A DNA stretch of 64,000 bases from Nocardiopsis alborubida (GCF_012396365.1 NZ_JAAXPG010000006.1:186001-250000); one strand, 5' to 3'; shown: positions 1 through 11,418, numbered from the stretch's first letter. The notes: generated from the letters alone by a model not told the origin. Made by a program: numbers and translations.

Positions 1-1
1 C

Positions 2-571
2 GTCATGGACAACCACTTCGTCCCGAACCTGACGCTCGGCCTGCCCATCGTGGAGTCCCTGCTCAAGGCCACCGACACCCCCCTGGACTGCCACCTGATG
101 ATCGAGGAGCCCGACCGCTGGGCCCCGGCGTACGCCGAGGCGGGCGCGGGCAGCGTCACCATCCACGCCAAGGCCGCCGGAGCCCCCGTGCGCACGCTGC
201 GCGAGATCCGCCGCCTGGGCGCCCGCGCGGGCCTGGCCCTCAACCCCGCCGAGGCCGTCGAGCCCTACGCCGACCTCGTCGGCGAGATGGACATGCTCCT
301 GCTCATGACCGTCGAACCCGGCTTCGGCGGGCAGAGGTTCCTCGACGTGGTCCTGCCCAAGATCCGCCGAGCCCGCGAGATCCTCGACAGCCGCGAAGCC
401 TCCGTCTGGCTCCAGGTCGACGGCGGCGTCAGCGACGAGACCATCGAGCGGGCCGCCGAGGCCGGAGCCGACGTCTTCGTCGCCGGTTCGGCCGTCTACG
501 GGGCCCAGGACCCGGCCAAGGCCGTGGAGTCCCTGCGCGCACTCGCCGCCGGGGCCTCCGCGAAGCCCTGA
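2..571 (+). CDS. rpe: Ribulose-phosphate 3-epimerase, 5' end outside the window
   Basis: Interconverts ribulose 5-phosphate and xylulose 5-phosphate in the pentose phosphate pathway (cytosolic TIM barrel). The frame is already open at base 2 and enters at VMDNHFVPN, the second-strand metal-site motif that normally lies about 30-35 residues into this family, so roughly the first 30 residues are missing upstream. Other family marks are the CHLMIEEP segment, the [10 protein letters not shown] phosphate-loop region, VDGGV and AGSAVYGA near the end. The usual MDGHF appears here as MDNHF. It ends at a TGA and no convincing terminator follows. The identification is secure; the true start lies outside the window. 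Confidence 0.93.
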   Translation, partial: VMDNHFVPNLTLGLPIVESLLKATDTPLDCHLMIEEPDRWAPAYAEAGAGSVTIHAKAAGAPVRTLREIRRLGARAGLALNPAEAVEPYADLVGEMDMLLLMTVEPGFGGQRFLDVVLPKIRRAREILDSREASVWLQVDGGVSDETIERAAEAGADVFVAGSAVYGAQDPAKAVESLRALAAGASAKP

Positions 572-740
572 CCCCGCCGTCACCGAACGTCCGTCCGTGC
601 AACGATCGCGACACGGTCCCGCCCCCCGCTGGCCCCGTCCGGCGCCTCCCCCTATGCTGTGCGACTCGTAGTCGTGAATCTCGCTTGGTCGCGGCTCCGT
701 CTTCCCCTCCGCCTCCGCGCGCGTGGGGGAGCGGCGCGGC

Positions 741-1802
741 GTGAGCGCGTTGCCAGGCGCGGACCCCCGGGAGTACGCGTTGAACGCTTGGACCGCCGAG
801 CACCTGGCCATGGACGCGCTGTGGGAGGCGGAGACCGTCCCCATCCGCTGGCTCCAGGGCCTGGGGGACTGGCTCGCCCACCCGTTGGGCCTGGTCACCC
901 ACCTGGGCTCCCACACCCTCGTCATCCTCGCCCTCACCCTGGTCTTCTGGTGCGTCAACCCCGCTCTGGGGGCGCGCCTGTTCGTCGTGGTGGCCTCCTC
1001 CGGTGTGGTCAACCAGCTGTTCAAGTCCGTGCTCTACGGGGCCCGGCCACCCTGGTTCGACGCCCGCGTCACGGCCCACACGAGTTCGGACAGCTTCGGG
1101 ATCCCCTCCGGGCACACCCAGGGCGCCACCGTCACCTGGGGCTACCTCGGGATCAGGTCCGGCCGTCGCGCCGTGCTGTGGGCGGCGGTCGCCGTCATCG
1201 CGCTCGTCTCGCTCTCGCGGGTCTACCTGGGCGCGCACTTCGTCAGCGACGTCGCGGCCGGGCTGCTGCTGGGCGCCGCACTGCTGTGGGCGGTCCTGCG
1301 CTGGGAGGAGCGCGTCACCGCCTGGTGGCTGGGCCTGGGCGCCGCCCGCTGGGCGGGCTACGCCCTGGCCGCCGCCCTGCTGCCCTGCCTGGCGGCCACC
1401 CTGTGGCAGCTGCTGGTGCGCGGCGACTGGACGGTCCCCGACGAGTGGATCGGCGCCGTACCCGCCGACCCGGCCGCCGAGACCCTCACCGGCCTGTACA
1501 CGGTGGCCGGAACCCTGTTGGGCGGGCTCGTGGGCTTCACCCTGCTCGCCCGGCGCGGCTGGTACAGCGCCGCGGGCACCCTGGCCTCCCGGGCCGCCCG
1601 CTTCGTCCTCGGCGTCTCGGTGATCGTGCTGGTACAGGTGTTCGTGAGCGTGTTGTTCGGTCACCTGACCGGGCTCGCCGACGCCGCCGTGTCCTTCGCC
1701 GCCTACGGCGCGATCACCTTCTGGGCCTCCTTCCTGGCCCCGGAGGCCTTCGTCCGCAGCGGCCTGGCCACCCGCCCCGAAACCGCGTCCGAAACCCCCT
1801 GA
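741..1802 (+). CDS. PAP2-superfamily membrane phosphatase
   Basis: Predicted integral-membrane phosphatase acting on lipid phosphates or undecaprenyl pyrophosphate. The three PAP2 signature blocks appear in order: K-x6-RP (KSVLYGARP), PSGHT, and SR-x5-H-x3-D (SRVYLGAHFVSD), which supply the phosphate-binding and catalytic His residues. About seven to eight hydrophobic segments span the protein. I place the start at GTG 741 because GGGGGAG lies nine bases upstream; a GTG at 723 in the same frame has no such site. A TATGCT -10-like hexamer lies at 653-658. It is separate from the rib operon downstream. The substrate cannot be decided from sequence. Confidence 0.85.
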   Translation: MSALPGADPREYALNAWTAEHLAMDALWEAETVPIRWLQGLGDWLAHPLGLVTHLGSHTLVILALTLVFWCVNPALGARLFVVVASSGVVNQLFKSVLYGARPPWFDARVTAHTSSDSFGIPSGHTQGATVTWGYLGIRSGRRAVLWAAVAVIALVSLSRVYLGAHFVSDVAAGLLLGAALLWAVLRWEERVTAWWLGLGAARWAGYALAAALLPCLAATLWQLLVRGDWTVPDEWIGAVPADPAAETLTGLYTVAGTLLGGLVGFTLLARRGWYSAAGTLASRAARFVLGVSVIVLVQVFVSVLFGHLTGLADAAVSFAAYGAITFWASFLAPEAFVRSGLATRPETASETP

Positions 1803-1960
1803 GCGGGCGGGACGCGCGGTCGCGGCGACACGCCCGCCGGGGCCGCCCGCCCGCGCGTGCGCCGCCTCCGCCGACGGCGACGGGGCGGATGATTCGCGTC
1901 ACATCGGCTGGGCGCTCCTGTTGACGAGGGGTTAGGATCCCTACCAGCAAGTTCAACACG

Positions 1961-2080
1961 TGCTCCGGGGTCGGTGTAATTCCGAACCGGCGGTGACAGT
2001 CCGCGACCCGGCCGAGTCCATCGGCCGGTTGAACCGGTGGAATTCCGGTACCGACGGTGAAAGTCCGGATGGGAGGCAGT
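1961..2080 (+). promoter_or_regulatory. FMN riboswitch (RFN element)
   Basis: The stretch matches the conserved RFN core: CTCCGGGGTCGGTGTAATTC, ACCGGCGGTGAC, AGTCCGCGAC, a variable stem, then a second GGTGGAATTCCGG arm, CCGACGGTGAAAGTCCGGAT and GGGAG, which closes helix P1 with the opening CTCC. It lies about 125 bases before the ribE start in the same orientation. By analogy it shuts off ribE-ribBA-ribH when FMN binds. I cannot see a clear terminator with a U-run in the spacer, so translational control is more likely than transcriptional control, but that is inference. Confidence 0.95.
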
Positions 2081-2205
2081 ACGTGTCGGGACGGCCCCTC
2101 GCCGCCCGCGTCCGCTGACGCGCGGCTTCGGTGCCGTCCTGTTCGTGGACCCTTCTCCACGCGTCCCCTCACCCCGGAGCCACCAGGCGAAGGGAAGGCA
2201 AGGAC

Positions 2206-2838
2206 GTGTTCACCGGAATCGTCGAGGAACTCGGCGAGGTCGTCTCCATCCAGGCCGCGGGCACCACGGGTGAGGCCGCGCTGCTCACCGTCCGAGGCCC
2301 CCTGGTCAGCTCGGACGCCGGACACGGCGACTCCATCGCGGTCAACGGCGTGTGCCTGACCGTCGTCGACCGGGGCGAGGGCACCTTCACCGCCGACGTC
2401 ATGAAGGAGTCGCTGGACCGCTCCAACCTCGGCGGCCTGGTCCCGGGCTCCCCCGTCAACCTCGAACGCGCCGCCCGCGCCGACGGCCGCCTGGGCGGCC
2501 ACATCGTCCAGGGCCACGTCGACGGCACCGCCGCCCTGGTCTCCCGGAATCCCGGCGACAACTGGGACGTTCTGCGCTTCGGGCTGCCCGCCCACCTCTC
2601 GCCGTACGTGGTCGAGAAGGGCTCGATCACCGTCGACGGCACCAGCCTCACCGTCTCCGCGGTCAGCGAGCCCGGTGCGGAGCAGGAGTTCTTCGAGGTC
2701 AGCCTCATCCCCGAGACCCTGCGGGCGACCACCCTGGGCGGCCTGGCCACCGGCGCCACCGTGAACATCGAGGTGGACGTCATCGCCAAGTACGTCGAAC
2801 GCATCACCGCCGTGGCGGCGGTCCGCCCGAGGGCGTGA
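2206..2838 (+). CDS. ribE: Riboflavin synthase, alpha chain
   Basis: Catalyses dismutation of two 6,7-dimethyl-8-ribityllumazine molecules to riboflavin, the last step of the pathway. At 210 residues it has the usual length. It starts with the hallmark MFTGIVEEL, read from GTG 2206 with an AAGGGAAGG-type purine run upstream. Two repeated lumazine-binding barrels are visible: the first holds VNGVCLTV and the second [10 protein letters not shown] and DGTSLTV. It is the first gene after the FMN riboswitch and is followed by ribBA and ribH, so an FMN-repressed riboflavin operon is very likely. Confidence 0.95.
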   Translation: MFTGIVEELGEVVSIQAAGTTGEAALLTVRGPLVSSDAGHGDSIAVNGVCLTVVDRGEGTFTADVMKESLDRSNLGGLVPGSPVNLERAARADGRLGGHIVQGHVDGTAALVSRNPGDNWDVLRFGLPAHLSPYVVEKGSITVDGTSLTVSAVSEPGAEQEFFEVSLIPETLRATTLGGLATGATVNIEVDVIAKYVERITAVAAVRPRA

Positions 2839-2930
2839 GCGCCCGCGCACGGCGCGAGGGGGCGGACCCGCGAGGGCGGTCCGCCGCCCGCCACACCACC
2901 CACATCCACGACGCACCCCAGGGAGCGGAC

Positions 2931-4808
<1,878 letters not shown>

Positions 4809-4858
4809 TCCGGCCCGGCGGCGGTGAGCCGAGGGGCCGCGGCGGACACGGTCCAGAA

Positions 4859-5356
4859 GTGGAGCAGTTGGTGCGGACGAGGGAACAGCCCGTGGACGAC
4901 GAGGCGTCGGGGCAGGCGGTGCTGCCCAGGACGTGGCGGCCCCGGTCGGTGCGATGGGTCGCCTACGGCCTGGCACTGCTGATCGTGGCGACCCTGGCGG
5001 TCCTGGCCGCGATCCTGCCGGGGAGCTGGGGGATCATGGACCGGGTCCTGATGGTGGGCCTGGGCCTGGCCATCGCGGCCGCCCTGCACCTGCTGGCCCG
5101 GCCGCGGCTGGTGGCCACCGAGGAGGGTGTGACGGTGGTCAACAGCATCCGCACCCACGTGCTGTCCTGGGCGGAGGTCGTGGACATGCGGATGCCCGAG
5201 GGCGAACCCTGGCCCTCGGCGGACCTGTCCGACGGTACGACCCTGGCGGTGATGGCCATCCAGAGCGCCGACGGCGAGACCGCCCGGCGCGGCCTGGAGG
5301 AGTTCCGCGCGCTGCTGCACGCGCGGGGCGAGGGACGCGAGCCCGGCCGCTCGTAG
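4859..5356 (+). CDS. PH-domain membrane protein
   Basis: A 165-residue protein with two hydrophobic segments at about residues 33-53 and 61-80, followed by a bacterial PH-like (bPH) fold: a strand pattern beginning RPRLVATEEGVTVVN and a characteristic SWAEVVDMRM stretch. Such proteins commonly follow ribH in actinobacteria, but no biochemical role is established to my knowledge. The start may be GTG 4859 or GTG 4871, since neither has a strong ribosome site. It lies 50 bases after ribH and may be co-transcribed. The fold call is moderate and the function is unknown. Confidence 0.7.
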   Translation: MEQLVRTREQPVDDEASGQAVLPRTWRPRSVRWVAYGLALLIVATLAVLAAILPGSWGIMDRVLMVGLGLAIAAALHLLARPRLVATEEGVTVVNSIRTHVLSWAEVVDMRMPEGEPWPSADLSDGTTLAVMAIQSADGETARRGLEEFRALLHARGEGREPGRS

Positions 5357-5467
5357 GAACCTCCGGAGGGAGCCGCCGAATTCCTGAGGATCGGTGGCTC
5401 CCGGGTGTTGTGCGGGGCACATAGTTTGGTACCGAGAGCCATCGACGGAACGTGGAAGAGGTACCGC

Positions 5468-6628
5468 GTGCGCGACATCCGAGCGGCCGTGTCCGACCTT
5501 TACGCGTCGGGCGAGACGTTCGCGCTGGCCACCGTGATCGACACCTACAAGAGCGCGCCCCGCGACGCCGGGGCGGCGATGCTGGTCAGCGCCTCGGGGG
5601 AGGTCGTCGGCAGTGTGTCCGGCGGCTGCGTGGAGGGAGCTGTCTACGAGGAGGCCCTGGAGGTCATCCGCACGGGAGTCCCCGTGCGCCGCACCTACGG
5701 GGTCAGCGACGACGACGCCTTCAGCGTCGGCCTGACCTGCGGCGGAACACTGCACATGTTCGTCGAGCCGATCAGCCGGACCGCCTACCCCCAGCTGGGC
5801 TCGGTGATCGGCGCGATCGACGAGCACCAGCCGGTCGCCGTGGCCACCATCGTCTCCGACCCCTCCGACCCGGGCAGGGTGGGGCGCCGCCGCGTGGTCT
5901 GGCCCGGCCACGCCGAGGGCGACCTGGGCAGCGACAGGCTGGCCGACGCCCTGGACGACGACGTGCGCGGCATGCTGGCCCAGGGCAGCACGGGCCTGCT
6001 GCGTTACGGCACCGACGGGCAGCGGCGCGGGGACGAGCTGGAGGTGTTCGTGCAGTCCTTCGCGCCCGCGCCCCGCATGCTGGTGTTCGGCGCGATCGAC
6101 TTCGCGGCGGCCGTCGCCGACCTGGGCACCTATCTGGGCTACCGGGTGACGGTGTGCGACGCCCGGCCGGTGTTCGCGACGGCCAAGCGCTTCCCCACCG
6201 CCGAGGAGGTGGTGGTCAAGTGGCCGCACGTGTTCCTGGACGAGATCGCCGACCAGATCGACGAGCGCACGGCCATCTGCGTGCTCACCCACGACCCCAA
6301 GTTCGACGTGCCGGTGCTCAGTGCGGCCCTGCGCACCCGTGCCGGGTACATCGGCGCGATGGGGTCCCGGCGCACCCACGAGGACCGGATGGAGCGGCTG
6401 CGCGAGGCCGGGGTGGGGGAGGCGGAGCTGGCGCGCCTGCACTCGCCGATCGGGCTGGACCTGGGGGCGCGCACCCCGGAGGAGACGGCGGTGTCGATCG
6501 CCGCGGAGCTGGTGCAGGTCCGGTGGGGCGGCAGCGGGCGGGCCCTGCGCGAGACCAGCGGGCGGATCCACCACGAAACGCCGGGTAAACCCCTGGTTCC
6601 GGCCGGATTCGGCCACCGTGTGAAGTGA
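5468..6628 (+). CDS. XdhC/CoxI-family molybdenum-enzyme maturation protein
   Basis: XdhC-type proteins bind molybdenum cofactor, assist its sulfuration and load it into xanthine dehydrogenase-like enzymes. The N-terminal XdhC/CoxI domain is marked by FALATVIDTYKSAPRDAGAAM and the GSVSGGCVEGAV loop with its Cys. The C-terminal Rossmann-like domain carries PRMLVFGAIDFA, CVLTHDPKFD and IGAMGSRRTHEDR, ending with GLDLGARTPEETAVSI. I start at GTG 5468, giving 386 residues, because AAGAGG lies just upstream; earlier in-frame starts lack one. A MobA-like transferase follows 125 bases later, supporting a cofactor role. No xanthine dehydrogenase structural genes are in the window. Confidence 0.88.
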   Translation: MRDIRAAVSDLYASGETFALATVIDTYKSAPRDAGAAMLVSASGEVVGSVSGGCVEGAVYEEALEVIRTGVPVRRTYGVSDDDAFSVGLTCGGTLHMFVEPISRTAYPQLGSVIGAIDEHQPVAVATIVSDPSDPGRVGRRRVVWPGHAEGDLGSDRLADALDDDVRGMLAQGSTGLLRYGTDGQRRGDELEVFVQSFAPAPRMLVFGAIDFAAAVADLGTYLGYRVTVCDARPVFATAKRFPTAEEVVVKWPHVFLDEIADQIDERTAICVLTHDPKFDVPVLSAALRTRAGYIGAMGSRRTHEDRMERLREAGVGEAELARLHSPIGLDLGARTPEETAVSIAAELVQVRWGGSGRALRETSGRIHHETPGKPLVPAGFGHRVK

Positions 6629-6753
6629 ACCGAAACCCGTCCATCCCTGGAGTGCCTGGTCACGGCGGGTCCTCGGGATCGGTCGGGGAACAGGTCCGGA
6701 CGGGCTGCTCCAGGTCGCCCATCCTCCGCGTCCGTGCGTGGCATCATCACGTC

Positions 6754-7392
6754 ATGGGTACTGGGGGGCAGGAGCAGGGCAGGGAGCGGACGCGTACGGG
6801 CCCGGTGGCGGGCCTGCTGTTGGCCGCGGGTTCGGGGAGCAGACTCGGGCGTCCCAAGGCGCTGGTCGAGGTGGGCGGCGAACGCCTGGTCGACCGCGGC
6901 GTGCGCACGCTGACCGCGGGCGGCTGCGCCCCCGTCATGGTGGTGCTGGGCGCCGCCGACACCCCGGTGCGCGGCGCCCACACGGTGCACAACCCCGACT
7001 GGCGGACCGGTATGGGGTCCTCGGTGCGCGCCGGGATCGACGCCCTGCCCGACACGGTCGACGCCGTGCTGATCGCGCTGGCCGACCAGCCCCTGGTCAC
7101 CCCCGAGGCGGTGCACCGCCTGGTGGAGGCGCACGAGCAGGGCGCCCGCGCCGCGGTGGCCACCTACCACGGCAACCAGCGCAACCCCGTGCTGCTGGGC
7201 CGCGAGCACTGGTCGACGGCCTACGCCATGGCCGTGCACGACGTGGGGGCGCGCCCGTTCCTGCGCGCGTACTCCCACCTGGTCACCGCCGTGGCCTGTG
7301 ACGACATCGCCAGTCCTGAGGACATCGACACGGCGGAGGACCTGGAGCGGCTCAGCGACGTGCTGGGCCGGGAGCCCTCCGGCTCGGGCTGA
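6754..7392 (+). CDS. MobA-like NTP transferase (molybdenum cofactor cytidylyl/guanylyltransferase family)
   Basis: Small nucleotidyltransferase (212 residues) with the GT-A Rossmann signature LLLAAGSGSRLGRPKAL, in which the Gly-rich loop, Arg and Lys bind the nucleotide phosphates, and a metal-site segment ALADQPLVTP. NPVLLGREHW and RPFLRAY follow, as in MocA/PucB-type proteins that attach CMP to molybdopterin. Its neighbour upstream is an XdhC-family protein, so assembly of the cofactor for a xanthine/CO dehydrogenase-type enzyme is the best reading. It converges on the aldose epimerase gene across a 64-base gap. GMP versus CMP specificity cannot be told. Confidence 0.85.
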   Translation: MGTGGQEQGRERTRTGPVAGLLLAAGSGSRLGRPKALVEVGGERLVDRGVRTLTAGGCAPVMVVLGAADTPVRGAHTVHNPDWRTGMGSSVRAGIDALPDTVDAVLIALADQPLVTPEAVHRLVEAHEQGARAAVATYHGNQRNPVLLGREHWSTAYAMAVHDVGARPFLRAYSHLVTAVACDDIASPEDIDTAEDLERLSDVLGREPSGSG

Positions 7393-7456
7393 GCCCCGTG
7401 CCGCGGGCCGCGTCGCGAACGTGGCGGGCGCTGGTGCGTCGGCGCCCGGACCCGGC

Positions 7457-8377
7457 TCAGGCCAGGGGCTCGGCGAGGATGCCGAACACGTGCGCGGTCG
7501 ACTCCCCCGGGGCGAGCACGATCAGGTCGGTGCCGGTGGCCAGCGCGTTGGCCGGGCAGGTCATGGGCTCGGCGGCCAGGTGGGCCCGGTGGTCGTCCCC
7601 GCCGAGGGTGTCGGCGCTGAACAGCTGCAACCAGCCGAAGCTGCGGTCGCACCACAGCGACACCCGGTGCTCCGGGCCGCTCGCCCGCACCCACGCGCGC
7701 CCGTCGGCGTCCCGCTCCAGCGCGGAGAAGGCGGTGTCCAGGACGGTGTCGCCCAGTTGGCGGCCCGGCGTGCGGAAGTCGAAGTCGCCGCCGTCCACGG
7801 GGACGGGGTCTCCCACGGGCAGCATCTGCCCGTCCACCGGCTGCCGGATGCCGGCGGTGACCTCCAGTGCGAACTCGCCGCGCGCGGCCAGCGCCGACAC
7901 CGGCTCGCCCAGGGTCAGGTAGGGGTGGAAGCCCAGCCCGAACGGCGCGGGGGAGCCGCCCCGGTTGCGGGCGGTGGTGGCGACCGTCAGCCCGTCGGCG
8001 GTGAGCCGGTAGGCGACGGTCATCTCCAGGGGGAAGGGGAAGCCGGGGCTGCCCTCGAAGTCCAGCCGCAGTTCGACCGCGTCCTCGGACACCGACTCCG
8101 GCGTCCACGTCCGGTCGTGGACCAGGCCGTGGATGGCCGTGCCCGTAGCCGGGTCGTTGGGTTCCGGGTGGTGCTCGTCCCCGTCGAAGCGGTAGCCGTT
8201 CTCGGTCACGCGGTTGGGCCACGGCGCCAGCACCTGGCCCTGGAAGGCCTTGGGGCCGTCCCCGTCGTAGGGCCAGACCACGTCGCGGCCGCGCCAGGTG
8301 AGTGCCCGCAGTCCCGCTCCCGTGCGGTCGACGCGCGCTCGGTACTCTCCCGAGCGCAGCTCGGTCACCTCACCCAC
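7457..8377 (-). CDS. Aldose 1-epimerase family protein
   Basis: Predicted mutarotase-like sugar epimerase of 306 residues. Family marks are LAPWPNRV near residue 60, an IHGLVHDRTW segment with the catalytic-type His, FGLGFHPYL with the second His, and the DTAFSAL/WLQLFSAD region before the C-terminal EPMTCPANA, which holds the Glu side of the site. The frame is open further upstream, but GTG 8377 gives the normal length and has an AGCAGG stretch before it. On the minus strand a good TATGAT -10 hexamer lies at 8434-8429, giving a leader of about 45 bases. The natural sugar is unknown. Confidence 0.85.
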   Translation of the reverse strand: MGEVTELRSGEYRARVDRTGAGLRALTWRGRDVVWPYDGDGPKAFQGQVLAPWPNRVTENGYRFDGDEHHPEPNDPATGTAIHGLVHDRTWTPESVSEDAVELRLDFEGSPGFPFPLEMTVAYRLTADGLTVATTARNRGGSPAPFGLGFHPYLTLGEPVSALAARGEFALEVTAGIRQPVDGQMLPVGDPVPVDGGDFDFRTPGRQLGDTVLDTAFSALERDADGRAWVRASGPEHRVSLWCDRSFGWLQLFSADTLGGDDHRAHLAAEPMTCPANALATGTDLIVLAPGESTAHVFGILAEPLA

Positions 8378-8592
8378 CTGACACCTGCTTCCCCGTCGTC
8401 GCCATGCGTCCGTGTGCCGAACCGGGCGATCATAGCCCACGCGTCCTGTCGGGGGGACACAGTGGGACACGTGACGCGTGCGACGGAAGTTGTTCAGGAG
8501 TAGTGGAGGCCTCGTGCGGCGACCGCGGACACCTTCCGGCCTGGCGGTGCGCCCCGGTTCGCCGTGTCCGGTGCGAGAGGCCCCACCTGCGA

Positions 8593-8649
8593 TGATCTTG
8601 TACTTATAGCGAGGTTCGGTGCCCCAGACCCGCTATAAGTACAAGATCA
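8593..8649. repeat. Dispersed hairpin repeat, copy 1 (perfect 19-bp stem)
   Basis: A perfect inverted repeat: TGATCTTGTACTTATAGCG (8593-8611) and its exact complement CGCTATAAGTACAAGATCA (8631-8649) around a 19-base loop. The stem is much more A+T-rich than its surroundings. Two diverged relatives occur in the window (23088-23144 and 32744-32800) and share the loop core GAGGTTCG. Here it lies 43 bases beyond the stop codon of the minus-strand kinase gene and 216 bases upstream of the aldose epimerase start. It could be a REP-like element or a terminator. Apart from it I see nothing convincing in the 8378-8691 gap. Confidence 0.85.
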
Positions 8650-8691
8650 CGGTGAAGGGGGCGGCCAGGCGGGCCTGAGCGGTCGCCGCCC

Positions 8692-11418
8692 TCAGGCGAG
8701 CAGGCCGTCCAGGGGGATCAGCACGCCCGAGCCCAGCGCCAGCAGGCCCGTGGACAGCAGCACCACCACCATGAACAGCGTTCCCACCACGGCCAGACGG
8801 AAGGCCCCCAGCCGTCGCCGGGCCCGCGAGGTGGGCTTCCTGCTGGCCGCCGAGCGGCCCAGCGCCACCAGCGACACCGACAGCAGCACCGGCAGCCACC
8901 ACGCGGCGCCGACGCCGCCGGGCAGCAGGCCGGTCACGGCCCCGGTGACCTCCGACAGCCAGCCCAGGACGGCGCCGTCGCTGGCGTCCAGCAGTCCGGT
9001 GTAGGCCGAGGTCACGAACTCGCTCTCGGGGTAGAACCCCTCCTGCGGGCGCACCACGCGGCCCAGCCCGTCCAGGAGTCCGAGCAGCGCCGCGGGGTAG
9101 GCGAACCGGCGGCACCTGCCCGCCTTCATCGCCCGCTGGATCTGGCCCATGGTCTTGTCGGCCCGGCGCCTGCGGCGTTCCTGTTCCCGGGGGTCGAGCG
9201 AGGGGTCCTGCGCTCCCGCGGGGTTGTAGGGGTGCGGAGCGGTCGGGTCCTCGGGGCGGCCGGACGCGGAGGCCCCGGCGGCGCGCCTGCGGACTCCGGC
9301 CGCCTTCTCGCGGACCTGCGACCAGCGTTCACCGGCCGAACCGGCCAGCGAGGCCCACCGGTCCCGGCGGCGCGCCCTGCCGTCGGCGCGCTCGCGCTCG
9401 GCGATCCCGCCGCCCACCCGGGCCGCTTCGGGCAGCAGGAGCACCGCCGTGATCAGAGCGCTCCGGGTGGCCAGGGCGTCGCGGCCGTTGGCGTCGCGCA
9501 GGGCCAGGCGCCGCTGCTCCACCCACCACGGGGCGTGCGGGGCGGCGGTGCGCTGGCGCGGGTGCCAGGACTGGCGGCGCAGCAGAGACCGGCTCCGGGA
9601 CGCGGTGTCGGGGAGCAGGACCAGCTCGACCGCCCTGGCCCAGGCGGTGTCGGTCTCGTGGGTGTCCGGGCGCCGGGGCGCGTCGGGGCCCGAGCCGACC
9701 AGCCGGTCGACGTTCTCGGACACCTTGCGCATGATCAGGGGCACCTCGTGCTGGACGCGCTCCAACAGGGCGCACCGCCCCGAACCGCCCGAGCGGCAGG
9801 CCGGGTGCGGGCACCAGTGCTGGGCGCCCAGTCCCACCGCGCCCGAGGTCACGGCCTCGCGCACCACCGCGTGGCGGCTGGCGTCGCCGGTGGCCAGGTC
9901 CAGCAGCCCGTCGGCGCTGATCTCGTGGCCGCGGAAGCGCGGCGGCATCCCGGGCACGTACCGGGCGGCCAGCGCGCTGATCGCCACGTGCGCCTGTTCG
10001 GGGTGGGCGTCCAGGCCGGTCAGGTAGGCGCGGTCGAAGGTGTAGTCGTTGACCTCGCGGTCCAGCCAGCTGCGCAGCTGCGACCAGTGGGTGCGCAGCC
10101 ACATGGCGCCGGTCTCGGAGCGGTCGAGCAGGTCGAAGGCCAGGCTCGGCGGGTCCTCGTGGCTGGTCCCGGCGAACTCGATGGGGCGCAGGCGGCTCAC
10201 CGCGCGGATCCGCGGGCGCTCGCCCGCCAGCCACTGCACGACCTCGTCGTAGCCCCAGCGGGCCGACGGGGCGAGCGCGAGCAGGCCGCGGGCCAGCAGA
10301 CGCCAGCGCTCGTCGGTGATCGCGGAGATGTCCACTTCGGTGTTGCGGGCGGTCAGCCAGTTGCCGCCGCGCTCGGGGCGGCGTCCGGCCACCAGTTCGT
10401 GCACGATCACACCCAGGGACCACCAGGCCGCGGGCGCCTCGCGGCGGCCCTCGACGACCTCCGGCGCGGCGTAGTCCTCGGTGACCGCCAGTCCGCCGTA
10501 GACGCGGCTCATTGTGGCCCGCACGGCGCCGCCGAAGTCGGTGAGCGCCACGACCGGCGGGTCCAGGGACCGCACCAGCAGGTTCTCGGGTTTGACGTCG
10601 GTGTGGTTGTGCTGGAGTTCGTCCTGCCAGTGGTGCAGGCACTCGGCGACGGCGGAGACCACGGCTCGGGCGCGGTCGTCCGGCAGCGGGGCCTGGTCGA
10701 TGAGCGCGCGCAGCGAGCCGTGGGAGAAGTACTCCTGGGCCTCCCAGGCCAGGTCCTCGCCCCAGGAGCTGGCGGCGGTGCCGTACCCCTGGATGGCGGG
10801 GGTGTGCGGTGAGGCGGTGCCGCGGGCGCGCAGGCGGTCGAGGAGTTCGCGGTTGATGTCGTGACCGGGCCGGTACACCTTGAGCGCGAGCCTGCGCCCG
10901 GGGGAGTCGGTGGGTTCGGCCAGGTAGACGACGGCCTCGCCGCCCGCGCCGATGTGGTCGAGCACGCGGTAGCGGCGGCGCAGCTCGGCGGGGACGGCGT
11001 AGTCGAGGTCGCTCGCGGGGCCGACCACCACGCGCGAGACCAGGCGGGCCATCCAGTCCAGGAGCGGGCCGAACAGGGTCCGCCACCAGGGCGCGCGGCC
11101 GTCGACGCGGCCGTCGCCCGGGATGGTGCGGGCGGGGCGCGTCCCCGGGGTCCCGGCGGCTGTACGGGTGGCGTCCGCCTGACCGGCACCGGGCAGGACG
11201 CTGGTGCGGTCCGCGGCCGGGGGGGACACGCGGGTGGGCTCGGTGCCGTCCCCCGGGGCCGTCCCCGGGCGGAACACACGGGTGGCCCAGCGCGTGCGTC
11301 CCGCACGCGTACGGTCCTCACCGGGGCTGATGCGTGTGGTGGGCGCGGTGGGTTCGATCCGCTGGGTCGGCGCGTTCTCGTCACCGGGGTCGGGCGTGAC
11401 CATCGGGGTCGGAGCCAT
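8692..11418 (-). CDS. Membrane-anchored serine/threonine protein kinase with long C-terminal extension
   Basis: A 908-residue protein. Residues 1-130 are Pro/Thr/Arg-rich and probably disordered, with recurring TRI/TRV-x-P motifs that could be phosphosites. The kinase domain at about 150-400 has the Gly loop GAGGEAVVYL (158-166), Lys180, an HTD catalytic loop (272-274, with the usual Arg replaced by Thr) followed by KPEN, DFG (294-296) and APE (318-320), so it should be active. The middle holds a small Cys cluster, CPHPACRSGGSGRC. The C-terminus has about three hydrophobic segments, which would place the kinase at the membrane. The start is uncertain: ATG 11418 or ATG 11403. The DUF2470 gene upstream runs the same way, but a repeat-rich 350-base gap separates them. 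Confidence 0.85.
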   Translation of the reverse strand: MAPTPMVTPDPGDENAPTQRIEPTAPTTRISPGEDRTRAGRTRWATRVFRPGTAPGDGTEPTRVSPPAADRTSVLPGAGQADATRTAAGTPGTRPARTIPGDGRVDGRAPWWRTLFGPLLDWMARLVSRVVVGPASDLDYAVPAELRRRYRVLDHIGAGGEAVVYLAEPTDSPGRRLALKVYRPGHDINRELLDRLRARGTASPHTPAIQGYGTAASSWGEDLAWEAQEYFSHGSLRALIDQAPLPDDRARAVVSAVAECLHHWQDELQHNHTDVKPENLLVRSLDPPVVALTDFGGAVRATMSRVYGGLAVTEDYAAPEVVEGRREAPAAWWSLGVIVHELVAGRRPERGGNWLTARNTEVDISAITDERWRLLARGLLALAPSARWGYDEVVQWLAGERPRIRAVSRLRPIEFAGTSHEDPPSLAFDLLDRSETGAMWLRTHWSQLRSWLDREVNDYTFDRAYLTGLDAHPEQAHVAISALAARYVPGMPPRFRGHEISADGLLDLATGDASRHAVVREAVTSGAVGLGAQHWCPHPACRSGGSGRCALLERVQHEVPLIMRKVSENVDRLVGSGPDAPRRPDTHETDTAWARAVELVLLPDTASRSRSLLRRQSWHPRQRTAAPHAPWWVEQRRLALRDANGRDALATRSALITAVLLLPEAARVGGGIAERERADGRARRRDRWASLAGSAGERWSQVREKAAGVRRRAAGASASGRPEDPTAPHPYNPAGAQDPSLDPREQERRRRRADKTMGQIQRAMKAGRCRRFAYPAALLGLLDGLGRVVRPQEGFYPESEFVTSAYTGLLDASDGAVLGWLSEVTGAVTGLLPGGVGAAWWLPVLLSVSLVALGRSAASRKPTSRARRRLGAFRLAVVGTLFMVVVLLSTGLLALGSGVLIPLDGLLA

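Noticed and set aside
2081..2205. Intrinsic terminator as expression platform of the FMN riboswitch
   Set aside because: No stem followed by a U-run could be found before ribE.
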